From assembly GCF_029360705.1 (NCBI RefSeq), contig NZ_JARKMX010000008.1:620001-684000 (forward strand): a DNA stretch of 64,000 nt, read 5' to 3'. Positions 54,841 through 63,688 of this stretch are shown here, one piece after another. Under the pieces are notes generated by a model. That model was not told where the DNA came from. It ran no database searches and was given only the letters and a program-made list of their open reading frames with translations. The DNA is from Paraflavitalea pollutisoli (GTDB taxonomy: Bacteria > Bacteroidota > Bacteroidia > Chitinophagales > Chitinophagaceae). The first letter of the stretch is position 1, and each line of letters starts with the position of its first letter. A program made the position numbers and the translations under genes.

Positions 54841-56156
54841 TAACCTTTAATGTCATTATTGTTGTTGTCCTTCACGGGGTTTCCAGCTGCTGTTGTATTG
54901 CCCTTGCTGCCATTGTCAATGGCGGAAGTATTGCTTACCTGCGGCCCCGTTCCGCGTAGTTTTACAAATTTATTCAGCAGGTCAAACCAGAAGGGTGCTC
55001 CCAGTGACACGGCTAATGCCGTAATGAGCCATCCAAAGAAAATTACGATCGGGCCACTTTGCTGATAGGGATTGGAAGGGTGGGCGTTTTTTTTCAGGCA
55101 ACAGGTATAAGTTTCTGCTCTAAGCTTTACAAGGTTTGCATGGGCCGCCGTATCCATAGGTAGCTTCAGGAGGGAGTCGAGGTAATGGACTTTTACATTG
55201 CACGACGTAGAATCAATATGATCAGGAATACCCTTCAATCCCAGTATTCCCTGTACTTCAGCCGCATCTTTTAACAACTGCTGGCGTGTCGAATCCAGGT
55301 AATCTTTAGAAGCGCCCGGAAAGACCACGGAATCTGTGACCATTTCGATGGCTGTGGTGTCTCCATTGTTCTTGTATGTCTTTATCACTTTAACCTTCTT
55401 GATGCCTACCGAATCGATAATGGCACCATAGGTTTTCTCCCGGGCAATGGCCATATCGACGATCCTGGCCCTGGCATCGTCATCCTTCATCAGTATTTGA
55501 GCAATGGCAATCGTGTCCACATTGAAATTCCAGGCAAGAATAAATCCGATAATGATCAACAGGAACTGGGTTTGTCGCTTGTACCAGCCTGTCGTTCGCT
55601 CCATCATTTCTTCAAACCAATCTTCCAGTTTATGCTTGAACTGACTGGCATCCTGTTTGGAATTGGCGAACAACATTTCTAACTGCCGTTTTGTATCCGA
55701 AGGAAGCTTCAATTTGTCTTGCTCCAGAGCGTCTCGTATGAGGGTAGATTCGTTGGTGGTGCGACCATCGTATCCGGGTCCGCGTAGTAAATCAATCATT
55801 ACCTGCGAGAAATTGTGCCCGTGCAGGTAGGAAGGACGTCGAAATATTCTTCCTTCACCCAGGTATTTTATAGAGGGATGGTCAAAGAATTGAGTGTAGG
55901 CAGACTTGTCTGTTTCTGAAGCTTTCGAAAAGATCCTCCTGAATGGAGCCGCCAGCCAACGGCCGAGATCGCCCAATAGATTGTCGGCATCGGCTGCTCC
56001 GTCCATCAACATGCGACGAATGGCCTTTTGGAGCAGTTTGGCCCGAAGTGCAAATATGGTGGCATACAATTCCAGGAAAATGGTGGCCAACAGACTATAC
56101 AACAGGAAAATAAATATTAGTCCGATAAACACATCAAGAACAGGATTATTAAACAT
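54840..56156 (-). CDS. conserved membrane protein, first gene of S8 protease unit
   Basis: The 438-residue protein has an N-terminal membrane helix with the conserved pattern MFNNPVLDVFIGLIFIFLL, a helical cytoplasmic-looking domain, a second helix (about 195-212), and a large loop (about 213-370) between it and a third helix (about 373-395). The tail is Asn/Gly-rich. The family is widespread but without known function. It is translationally coupled to the S8 protease gene (TAATG). The ATG at 56156 is preferred over 56189. Confidence 0.78.
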   Translation of the reverse strand: MFNNPVLDVFIGLIFIFLLYSLLATIFLELYATIFALRAKLLQKAIRRMLMDGAADADNLLGDLGRWLAAPFRRIFSKASETDKSAYTQFFDHPSIKYLGEGRIFRRPSYLHGHNFSQVMIDLLRGPGYDGRTTNESTLIRDALEQDKLKLPSDTKRQLEMLFANSKQDASQFKHKLEDWFEEMMERTTGWYKRQTQFLLIIIGFILAWNFNVDTIAIAQILMKDDDARARIVDMAIAREKTYGAIIDSVGIKKVKVIKTYKNNGDTTAIEMVTDSVVFPGASKDYLDSTRQQLLKDAAEVQGILGLKGIPDHIDSTSCNVKVHYLDSLLKLPMDTAAHANLVKLRAETYTCCLKKNAHPSNPYQQSGPIVIFFGWLITALAVSLGAPFWFDLLNKFVKLRGTGPQVSNTSAIDNGSKGNTTAAGNPVKDNNNNDIKG

Positions 56157-56416
56157 AACGGTAACCTTATGGTGAGCAATGACTATCAAATGTCATGACT
56201 CTTTCTTGGCCGTGGAAAGGGTAAATCACTTGACTTTGTACCGTGTTTTCACCGTTGGCCATTTCGTTTTAAAAAGCAAATATTGGGGTACTACAGGCAA
56301 AAGGGCTGCCTTTTGATTTGTTTTTGACGAGTGAGTTCGATGTGACAGGATCATCTTAGATGACTGTATTTCGGAAGAAGGAGGCGTAATCCACAGGGAC
56401 TTTTAACACTAAAAAC

Positions 56417-57469
56417 ATGACCAACAAACTTCTACTGCTGACCAGTATACTATGTTTGGGCACCACCGGAAGGCTTATTGCGCAGCAACTTACAACCATA
56501 CAACTAGTGAATAGCGGCGCAGACCTTGAATATTCCGGTCTGTGTGCTTACCAGGACAAAGTGTACCTATTACCGCAGTATGGCGCCAGTAGTCATATTG
56601 CTCCCGCGAAAGATTATAAAATATTTTCCCTGGATAAGACGGTGCTCCTCGGATATCTTTCCGATATGCAAAAACCAAAAGGCCAACGGAAGACTGCCCT
56701 TGTGGTCAAGCCAGTACCGCTGAAAAATATAGAAAAGTTGCCTGGTTATGTAAAAGACCATTTCAGGGGCTTCGAAGCGATCGTCATTTACCGTGATACC
56801 GTATTCATGACCATAGAAACAGCTTACGCCCAGCGCGACAAGTCGGTCGGTTTTGTTATCCGGGGAATGCTCAATAAAAAGACACATGAAATAGATATCG
56901 ACCCATCAGCCATTTTAACCGTGAAGAACGTTGTGGTGGCGGATCCGGTGTTGAAAAATGTACCAAACGAGCAGGTGAAGCAGATTGGGTTTGAAGCCAT
57001 CACCCTTCGGCAGGACCGATCAGGTACAAAGCTTTTTATCCTGCCGGAATTCAATACGGGATTTGGCATGCGACCTTTTGCCAGTCAGGTTAGGCCAGAC
57101 TTTGGCGGTCTTGAACAGGTGCCTATCGCGCCAGTTGATTTTCGGATCACCGATATGACGCAAGACGATACCGGAAAATGGTATGCACTCAATTATTATT
57201 ATCCGGGTGAAAGAGCATTGTATGTGGGCAGTCACCTCGATGAGATCAGGAGCCGAATTCCAGGTTTTGCTCCTGACTCGGTGTTTGCCCGAATCGTTCA
57301 ACTTGAGCAAAAGGGCTCTTCCTGGGTATGGAAAGAGATCAAGCGAATACCCACGCGCGGCAACAACTGGGAAGGGCTTGTTAGACTCGCGAATGGGTTT
57401 TTGATCATCAGCGATGCCAATAAGAATCCCGAAAAATTGAAAACAACGCTGGCTTACATAGCCGATTAA
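56417..57469 (+). CDS. secreted beta-propeller-like protein (SdiA-regulated/phytase-like)
   Basis: The 350-residue protein has a signal peptide (MTNKLLLLTSILCLGTTGRLIA). Repeated strand patterns such as DLEYSGLCAYQDKVYLL, FRGFEAIVIYRDTVFM, and NNWEGLVRLANGFLIISDAN fit a beta-propeller of the esterase-like/phytase-like or SdiA-regulated type. Function is unknown. It is divergent from the membrane protein/protease unit. Confidence 0.7.
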   Translation: MTNKLLLLTSILCLGTTGRLIAQQLTTIQLVNSGADLEYSGLCAYQDKVYLLPQYGASSHIAPAKDYKIFSLDKTVLLGYLSDMQKPKGQRKTALVVKPVPLKNIEKLPGYVKDHFRGFEAIVIYRDTVFMTIETAYAQRDKSVGFVIRGMLNKKTHEIDIDPSAILTVKNVVVADPVLKNVPNEQVKQIGFEAITLRQDRSGTKLFILPEFNTGFGMRPFASQVRPDFGGLEQVPIAPVDFRITDMTQDDTGKWYALNYYYPGERALYVGSHLDEIRSRIPGFAPDSVFARIVQLEQKGSSWVWKEIKRIPTRGNNWEGLVRLANGFLIISDANKNPEKLKTTLAYIAD

Positions 57470-57481
57470 AGTGGGCCGACC

Positions 57482-58141
57482 TTACACCACCCCCGCAAAC
57501 CTACCCCACAGCGCATCGGCGCGGTTGAATACGGCAGGACCGGTCTCCTGGATAGAATCGCGGAAATTGGCATCGTTGCCACTGCTGCAATGGATCACTT
57601 TCTTCATCTTACCATTGGCTACTTCCGACACCAGGCCTACGTGACCGATGGCATTGCCGGCACCAAATACGACAATACAACCCGGTTCGGGCGTGTTGAG
57701 TCCTTCAAAGATGCCCGAAGAGCTCTTCACATCGGCCTCCATGGAGTCGGTGAAGATCCAGCCACCATGCTTCTGGTAGAAAGGGTGCGTCGTCTTACGC
57801 GAAACGCCCAAGACCCAGCACACGAATCCACTGCAATCACATTTGCCATTCGAGTCGGGCATGGCAGCAGTGGGCTTCATACCACCCTCTCCTAGTTTAT
57901 ACCGGATGCCCTGTTTGACAGCAGAACGCGCACGGGCCAGCAGGTCGGCCACGTCTTTCCCCTGCGTGATGGGCGCATTGGCAGGAACATCTTCGAGATT
58001 GGGAATCTTGATCGATTGGCCTACTTTGATACGGTCTGGGTCCGTGATCTGTGGATTGAAGGCCAGCAACAGCGACAACTTCACATCAAACTTGTCGGCG
58101 ATCTTCGACAGCGTGTCGGATGGTTTTACGGTGTAGAACAT
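57482..58141 (-). CDS. LysM and NlpC/P60 peptidoglycan hydrolase
   Basis: The 219-residue protein has an N-terminal LysM repeat (about 1-48, YTVKPSDTLSKIADKF) and a C-terminal NlpC/P60-type domain with catalytic Cys103 (CDCSGFVCW) and His167 (IGHVGLVSE); His184 may be the third residue. Such enzymes cut peptide cross-links of peptidoglycan. No signal peptide precedes the LysM, so export may be non-classical, or it may act in lysis. Convergent with the 56417 gene. Confidence 0.85.
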   Translation of the reverse strand: MFYTVKPSDTLSKIADKFDVKLSLLLAFNPQITDPDRIKVGQSIKIPNLEDVPANAPITQGKDVADLLARARSAVKQGIRYKLGEGGMKPTAAMPDSNGKCDCSGFVCWVLGVSRKTTHPFYQKHGGWIFTDSMEADVKSSSGIFEGLNTPEPGCIVVFGAGNAIGHVGLVSEVANGKMKKVIHCSSGNDANFRDSIQETGPAVFNRADALWGRFAGVV

Positions 58142-58258
58142 ATGTCAAACGTTTTATAGTGTATACGTTTTAGTATTGCTCTGCAAGGTTACCAGTATTG
58201 AAAGGGACCCACAACGGGGAAAACAACATTTCAGGGCGTTTTTACACCCTTTTGACAG

Positions 58259-58560
58259 TTATTGCTCGCCGCTATTGCACCCTACCGTCTCCCGGTACGA
58301 CTGCGGCGAGATGCCGGTTTGGGTTTTTAAGAACCGGCTGAAGTAGTATTCGTCGTCATAGCCGGGTTCGTAGGCGATCTCTTTGACAGTCTTAGGCGTC
58401 AGGTAGAGTTCTCTTTTTGCCTCGATAATGATGCGCTCGGCGATCAGTTCCGACAGGGTTTTGTGGAAGTGGTTTTTGGTGATACGCGCCAGGATTGCTG
58501 GTTGAAGAGTGTACAGACGGATTGTGCCAACAGGTGCGAAAGGTTTTACAGGTCAGGTGT
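58259..58560 (-). pseudogene. remnant of an AraC-family regulator gene
   Basis: The minus strand encodes LSELIAERIIIEAKRELYLT and then VKEIAYEPGYDDEYYFSRFL, the end of an AraC DNA-binding domain, with stop at 58259. The preceding part (ARITKNHFHKT) lacks about eight residues between NHFHKT and LSELIA, and further upstream the frame is lost. The N-terminal sensor part is missing. It is a decayed gene next to the flavin-binding protein gene. Confidence 0.75.
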
Positions 58561-58612
58561 TATATCCGAGCGAGGTTTGGGTTACTATAAAGGATGCTGT
58601 TTTCAACATGCG

Positions 58613-59530
58613 TTAAGGATTATAAGGAGAATAGTCCAGCAACTGCCAGTCTACCTGGTGGTGGTCGATGGTGTGTATCCAGTGTAAAGGGCGAAACAAC
58701 CAATACCGACCCGTACCTTTTGTGCGGAGCAAGTCTGTTTCACTATTTTGATCAAACAGCAATTGGACCGTTCCTGTAAGCTGCAGCGTTTGCCGCTGAT
58801 TGAAATCGACGAACAGCAATCCCACTGCTGGATTTTCTACTATATTACCGAAGGTATTGAAAAGGCTGTTGCCGGGATAATCCGGGATCTTTAACACCTG
58901 GTGGTCGATCACCTGCACAAATCCCGGGTTGCCTCCCCGGTGCGACACATCCAGGTCGCCCTGAGCGCTGGCACTGGACACAAACAAGGTGTCGGCCTCC
59001 TGTATCCAATCGATAAAGGCCGTGGTAAGGCCCTCCCCTGTCTTTGTTATTGACTTCACTGCTTCGAAGTACTCCGGCATCGATATCACACGCCGCTGGA
59101 TGTATTTGGGACAATTGGGATAGGCTTGTGCAACCTCAAGCTGTATGGAGGTGCCATCATAGTGGCCGGCCCCATTCACCCGGAGGCGCTTCCTGGTGGC
59201 TAGCTCGATAAAGAGACTACCGACCTGCGGATTATCCTGGATATTGGAAAAGAACAGGTCTGCAGGATGGCTGATGAGCTTGCGGGTATCGAACACCACC
59301 AGGCCTGGGTCTGGTACTCGAACGAAGCCAGGCTGGCCAACCAGCAGCGATGCCCAGAGTTCTCCGGCAACATTCCTGCTGCCGACAATGGCCATGGATT
59401 GCTGCTCCACGAAGCGAATTGCACCACGTGGGATCGCCGGGGCGATCAATCCTTTGAGGGAGTCGGCCAGGTGCGCTTCACCGGTTTGTTGTTGTATGGC
59501 GCGCTCGCCGGCATGGAAAACTTCATTCAT
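58613..59530 (-). CDS. pyridoxamine 5'-phosphate oxidase-like flavin-binding protein
   Basis: The 305-residue protein has two split-barrel PNPOx-like halves (about 30-150 and 170-300). Family motifs: VFHAGERAIQQQTGEA at the N-terminus, GELWASLLVGQPGFV in the first barrel, and NPAVGLLFVDFNQRQTLQLTG in the second. Members bind FMN or other cofactors; whether this one is an oxidase is unknown. The ATG at 59530 is preferred over 59668. It is flanked by AraC and DsrE remnants, so the locus is degenerating. Confidence 0.82.
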   Translation of the reverse strand: MNEVFHAGERAIQQQTGEAHLADSLKGLIAPAIPRGAIRFVEQQSMAIVGSRNVAGELWASLLVGQPGFVRVPDPGLVVFDTRKLISHPADLFFSNIQDNPQVGSLFIELATRKRLRVNGAGHYDGTSIQLEVAQAYPNCPKYIQRRVISMPEYFEAVKSITKTGEGLTTAFIDWIQEADTLFVSSASAQGDLDVSHRGGNPGFVQVIDHQVLKIPDYPGNSLFNTFGNIVENPAVGLLFVDFNQRQTLQLTGTVQLLFDQNSETDLLRTKGTGRYWLFRPLHWIHTIDHHQVDWQLLDYSPYNP

Positions 59531-59541
59531 GGTATAGCGAT

Positions 59542-59643
59542 TTAGATAGCCCTGTAGGCGGCGAGTGCATTGAATACGCGCCCCAGGGATTCGTCTGACC
59601 CTTTCTTGGGGTCGGATAAAATGACAATAGCTGTTTTGCCCAT
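59542..59643 (-). pseudogene. truncated DsrE-family gene
   Basis: From ATG 59643 the reading MGKTAIVILSDPKKGSDESL followed by GRVFNALAA matches the start of DsrE-family proteins, but it stops after 33 codons (YRAI then TAA). The remaining two thirds are absent. It lies 11 nt before the flavin-binding protein gene on the same strand. Deletion has probably fused its head to the downstream spacer. Confidence 0.7.
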
Positions 59644-59976
59644 TGCCTTGTTTGTTAGTACAAGGCAAAGGTGGAGAGAATGGCCCGGCTTGAAAATGGA
59701 CGCAGCCTGCATTTTGATGGACAAAAAATCGGGGAGGTCCGCTGCCTCATTCCTGGTGTCCGACCAGGCAAGGCATATCACAGGAACAGTCAATCATGGT
59801 TGACAGTGGATGGTCCTGCATTTAATGATGGTCTGCAAGGGGACCAGTATTGCCCGGACCCAACAACGGGAAAACCTCCTATCTGACCGCTGTTTTTCGC
59901 CCTATAAACCCTGCCAGCGAAACAGACGCACCTGTCTGGCATGATTTTGACAATATAGTGAGCGGGGAATTGGGAA

Positions 59977-59998
59977 GGTATCATAACCAATTGATACT
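59977..59998. repeat. short inverted repeat upstream of kaiC
   Basis: GGTATCA (59977-59983) and TGATACT (59992-59998) form imperfect arms around 8 nt, about 50 nt before the kaiC start. A third GTATCA lies at 60025-60030. It may be a regulator site; no regulator is known. The 59644-60043 gap has no other supported feature. Confidence 0.3.
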
Positions 59999-60043
59999 GA
60001 TGTGCTGTATTTTCTGCAATTAAAGTATCAAAAACCGCATCGG

Positions 60044-61765
60044 ATGGCTCGATCCAATTCAGACAAAATGGTCAGACAATTAGAAAAAAAACCTACAGGT
60101 ATTGTTGGTTTCGACGAAATCACGGGCGGAGGCCTGCCCGCCGGCAGACCGTCGCTGATCTGCGGTGGAGCGGGCGCAGGTAAAACGCTGTTCTCCATCG
60201 AATTCATCATTCGCGGAGCCCTCCAATACAAGGAGCCGGGTGTGATCCTGACCTTCGAAGAGAAAGCCACAGACCTGGAAACCAACGTAGCCTCCCTCGG
60301 TTTCAACTTGAAAAAGCTACAAAAAGATAAGCTCGTTTGGATCGATCATATTCATGTCGACCGCTCTGAAATAGCGGAAACCGGCGAGTATGATCTAGAT
60401 GGACTTTTTATACGACTCGGCTATGCCATCGACAGCATCGGCGCCAAACGGGTCATGCTCGATACCATTGAAAACCTTTTCAGCGGCTTGTCTAATGAAG
60501 GCATCCTGCGCGCGGAACTCCGTCGCCTGTTTACCTGGCTCAAAGACAAAGGCGTTACTACTATCATCACTGGCGAAAAGGGTATCAACACGCTCACCCG
60601 CCAGGGCCTGGAGGAATATGTGTCAGATTGCGTATTGCTGTTGGAGCACAGGGTTATCAACCAGATCTCCACCAGGTTGCTGCGGGTGGTGAAATACAGG
60701 GGATCTGTACACGGCACCAACGAATATCCCTTTCTTATCGACGAGCAAGGCATTTCTGTGTTGCCGGTCACCTCGCTCCGGCTCGACAATGAGGTCTCTT
60801 CGCAACGGGTATCTTCCGGTATTCCGACCCTGGATGCTATGCTGAGCGGAAGTGGCTTTTTCAGAGGTAGCTCCATATTAATCTCCGGCACGGCCGGTAC
60901 CGGAAAAACCAGTATCGCAGCCTATTTTGCCGATGCTTCCTGCAAACGAAAAGAGCGCTGCCTGTACTTCGCTTTTGAAGAATCGCCCCGGCAGATCGTG
61001 CGCAACATGAAGTCGATCGGGATCGACCTGCAAAAACATGAAGACGCAGGTTTACTGAAGATACAGTCTTCGCGCCCTACCCTGCAGGGATTGGAATTGC
61101 ACCTGCTGACGATCCATAAATTGGTAAAGCAGTTCAAACCCCGAACGGTGATCCTCGACCCCATCACCAACCTGGTAACGATCGGCTCCATGTCGGAGGT
61201 GAAGTCGATGCTGATCAGGCTGATCGATTTCCTGCAGGTGGAAAAGATCACGGTATTGTTTACGGCGCTGGTATATGAGAAGGACAACACGGTTCAAACC
61301 GACGAAGGGGTGTCCTCGCTGGTCGATGCCTGGATACTGGTACGGGATATCGAGGCCAACGGCGAACGCAACCGCGGTATTTACATCATGAAGTCGCGTG
61401 GAATGCAACACAGCAACCGTGTGCGCGAGTTTGTGATCACCGATACTGGCCTCGAATTGGTAGATGTATACCTGGGACCTAAGGGTATACTGGTTGGCTC
61501 TGCCCGGGAAGCGGAACAACTAAATGAGGTTACAGGTGTGGAACTTCGTACACATGCGCTCAGTTTTAAAGACCGGGTACTGGAACGCAAGAAAACGGTG
61601 TTGGAGGCCAAGATCGCCTCCTTACGGGAAGAGTTTGAGTCGATGCAGGATGACCTGAACAAAACATTCCGGGAAGAGGAACTGACGAACGCCATTATGG
61701 AAAAGAATCGCCAGCAAGCCGGCAATAAAAGTAAACCAGGAAAAAGTAACTATGGCAAAAGCTAG
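60044..61765 (+). CDS. kaiC: KaiC-family ATPase/kinase
   Basis: The 573-residue protein has two RecA-like domains. CI has Walker A GGAGAGKT (41-48) and catalytic Glu-Glu at 72-73; CII has GTAGTGKT (282-289) and Glu-Glu at 312-313. The cyanobacterial phosphorylation pair Ser431-Thr432 aligns with Ser424-Ser425 ([11 protein letters not shown]). After the CII domain a charged coiled-coil tail of about 70 residues follows, ending in a Lys/Gly-rich stretch. This organisation fits KaiC homologues from non-cyanobacteria. A GTG at 60002 would add 14 residues. It overlaps kaiB1 by 14 nt. Confidence 0.95.
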   Translation: MARSNSDKMVRQLEKKPTGIVGFDEITGGGLPAGRPSLICGGAGAGKTLFSIEFIIRGALQYKEPGVILTFEEKATDLETNVASLGFNLKKLQKDKLVWIDHIHVDRSEIAETGEYDLDGLFIRLGYAIDSIGAKRVMLDTIENLFSGLSNEGILRAELRRLFTWLKDKGVTTIITGEKGINTLTRQGLEEYVSDCVLLLEHRVINQISTRLLRVVKYRGSVHGTNEYPFLIDEQGISVLPVTSLRLDNEVSSQRVSSGIPTLDAMLSGSGFFRGSSILISGTAGTGKTSIAAYFADASCKRKERCLYFAFEESPRQIVRNMKSIGIDLQKHEDAGLLKIQSSRPTLQGLELHLLTIHKLVKQFKPRTVILDPITNLVTIGSMSEVKSMLIRLIDFLQVEKITVLFTALVYEKDNTVQTDEGVSSLVDAWILVRDIEANGERNRGIYIMKSRGMQHSNRVREFVITDTGLELVDVYLGPKGILVGSAREAEQLNEVTGVELRTHALSFKDRVLERKKTVLEAKIASLREEFESMQDDLNKTFREEELTNAIMEKNRQQAGNKSKPGKSNYGKS

Positions 61766-62087
61766 TAAGGTAAAAAAGGCGGCGCCGAAGGCAGTCGAAG
61801 AGAGATGGCAGTTGCGGTTGTACGTAGCTGGTAATACGCCCAAATCGGCCGCTGCATTGACCAACCTGAAAAAGTATTGTGAGCTGCACCTGGATGGCCG
61901 CTACGAGATAGAAGTGATCGACTTGCTGGTGAATCCACAGTTGGCTGCCGGCGACCAGATACTCGCCATCCCTACCCTGGTACGGAAAGTACCCATACCC
62001 ATCCGAAAGATCATAGGCGACCTCTCGAACGAAGAAAAGGTATTGGTAGGACTTGATATTAAAACTGTAAAAAAGCAGCATGCATAA
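61752..62087 (+). CDS. kaiB: KaiB-family protein 1
   Basis: The 111-residue protein has an 18-residue basic leader ([17 protein letters not shown]) and a KaiB core: [39 protein letters not shown], and [20 protein letters not shown]. KaiB is a thioredoxin-like, fold-switching protein that binds the KaiC CI ring. The gene overlaps kaiC by 14 nt and kaiB2 by 8 nt. Confidence 0.95.
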   Translation: MAKASKVKKAAPKAVEERWQLRLYVAGNTPKSAAALTNLKKYCELHLDGRYEIEVIDLLVNPQLAAGDQILAIPTLVRKVPIPIRKIIGDLSNEEKVLVGLDIKTVKKQHA

Positions 62088-62391
62088 AAAGGGGTTAGCG
62101 GGCAATACGGACAAAGGCGGACCTGCCTTTGTATTCACCCTGTACGTGACAGGTAATACCCCTAATTCAATTCGTGCCATCAATAATATACAGGAGATCT
62201 GCGAAACCTATATAACTGGCCAGTATAAACTGGATGTGGTCGACGTGTACCAACAGCCAGCATTGGCCCAGCAAGAACAGCTCATTGCGCTGCCCCTGCT
62301 GGTTAAGAAACTTCCTTTGCCGGAACGAAAACTCATTGGCGATCTGTCGGACAAAGAAAAAGTATTGAAAATACTCAATTTGGGTTTATAG
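62080..62391 (+). CDS. kaiB: KaiB-family protein 2
   Basis: The 103-residue protein is a second KaiB with the core [39 protein letters not shown] and [20 protein letters not shown]. It is similar but clearly different from KaiB1, so the two may have different partners or switch states. It overlaps kaiB1 by 8 nt and ends 1 nt before the kinase gene. Confidence 0.94.
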   Translation: MHKKGLAGNTDKGGPAFVFTLYVTGNTPNSIRAINNIQEICETYITGQYKLDVVDVYQQPALAQQEQLIALPLLVKKLPLPERKLIGDLSDKEKVLKILNLGL

Positions 62392-62392
62392 C

Positions 62393-63682
62393 ATGCCGAA
62401 GCCACCGAAGATACAGGAAGACCTCTTGCAGGAATTGTCCGAAACGCGCCGACGACTTTCGGAGGCGGAAGACGTGATCGAAGCGATACGGAGCGGACAG
62501 GTCGATGCGCTGGTCGTTCAAAACGGTGAAGGGCATCAACTGTATACTTTACAATCGGCCGATCACAATTACCGCCTCTTTATCGAAAAGATGAATGAGG
62601 GAGCTGTTACACTCGACAAGCACGGGAATATTTTATATGCGAACGCGCAGTTTGCGGCGCTGGTTGGCCTGCCGTTGTCGGAAGTGGTCAGTAAACCATT
62701 TAATGAATTGGTGCGGTTGGAGCACCTGACATTTTTCCATACCCTCGTTGAAGCGTGCGGGAAAGGTGATTGCAAAGGCGAAATTGAACTGGTGCATGAC
62801 CAACGGTCTGTACCCGTACAGTTGTCCTTAAACCAACTGGAACAAGCGGAAGGAACCTTCATCAATATCATAGTAACCGACCTTAGCCTGCAAAAGAATA
62901 ACCAGAAACAACTGGAAGAAAACAACCTGCAATTGGAGCTGGTCAACAAAACGCTGGAAGCCAGTAACCACGATCTGCAACAGTTTGCCTCTGTCGCCTC
63001 GCATGATCTGCAGGAGCCGCTGCGCAAGATCCTGATGTTTGGAGACCGGATCAGGACAACCACAGCTATCGATCCCGCGGGTAAAGAATTACAATACCTG
63101 GAAAAGATGATCGGTGCTGCCAACCGGATGAAGACGCTTATTATCGACATTCTCAATTACTCGCGGTTATCGGTCAATGATGGCGTGTTCCTGCCGGTTG
63201 ACCTGAATGTGTTGCTGAAAGAGCTGCTGGACGATTTTGAACTGATGGTGGAAGAAAAGCAGGCCCAGATCTTTATTGGTGCCACGGCGACGATCGAAGC
63301 CAACCGGGGGCAGATACGGCAATTGTTCCAGAATCTCGTATCCAATGCCCTGAAGTTTTCGAGCCCGGATGTGGCTCCTGTGGTAACGATCGCCGGGCAG
63401 CGCCTGGCGGAGAAAAGCTTTGATAGCGCCATCCGGGAAGATGGTCCTTACTACCTCATTAGCATCAGCGATAATGGGATTGGCTTTGACGAAAAATACA
63501 TTCCAAATATATTCTCCCTGTTTGAACGATTGAATGCTAAGGAGAAATTTGAAGGAACGGGCATCGGCTTGGCGATCGCTAAAAAGATTGTGGAGAAACA
63601 CCAGGGCATGATGCATGTGAGCAGCACCGTAGGAAGAGGAAGCGTATTTCAGATTCTACTACCCATTAAACACACTCAGTAA
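62393..63682 (+). CDS. PAS sensor histidine kinase of the Kai operon
   Basis: The 429-residue soluble kinase has an N-terminal coiled coil (about 8-35), a PAS domain (about 58-165), a second coiled coil (about 168-195), a HisKA domain with His204 (SVASHDLQEPLRKI), N-box NLVSNALKF (314-322) and G-boxes DNGIGF (360-365) and GTGIGLAI (388-395). It resembles the phytochrome-like kinase core at 27320. By position it is the output or input kinase for the Kai proteins (analogous to SasA/CikA in cyanobacteria), which is inference: it lacks the KaiB-like sensor domain of SasA. Confidence 0.92.
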   Translation: MPKPPKIQEDLLQELSETRRRLSEAEDVIEAIRSGQVDALVVQNGEGHQLYTLQSADHNYRLFIEKMNEGAVTLDKHGNILYANAQFAALVGLPLSEVVSKPFNELVRLEHLTFFHTLVEACGKGDCKGEIELVHDQRSVPVQLSLNQLEQAEGTFINIIVTDLSLQKNNQKQLEENNLQLELVNKTLEASNHDLQQFASVASHDLQEPLRKILMFGDRIRTTTAIDPAGKELQYLEKMIGAANRMKTLIIDILNYSRLSVNDGVFLPVDLNVLLKELLDDFELMVEEKQAQIFIGATATIEANRGQIRQLFQNLVSNALKFSSPDVAPVVTIAGQRLAEKSFDSAIREDGPYYLISISDNGIGFDEKYIPNIFSLFERLNAKEKFEGTGIGLAIAKKIVEKHQGMMHVSSTVGRGSVFQILLPIKHTQ

Positions 63683-63688
63683 TTATAC

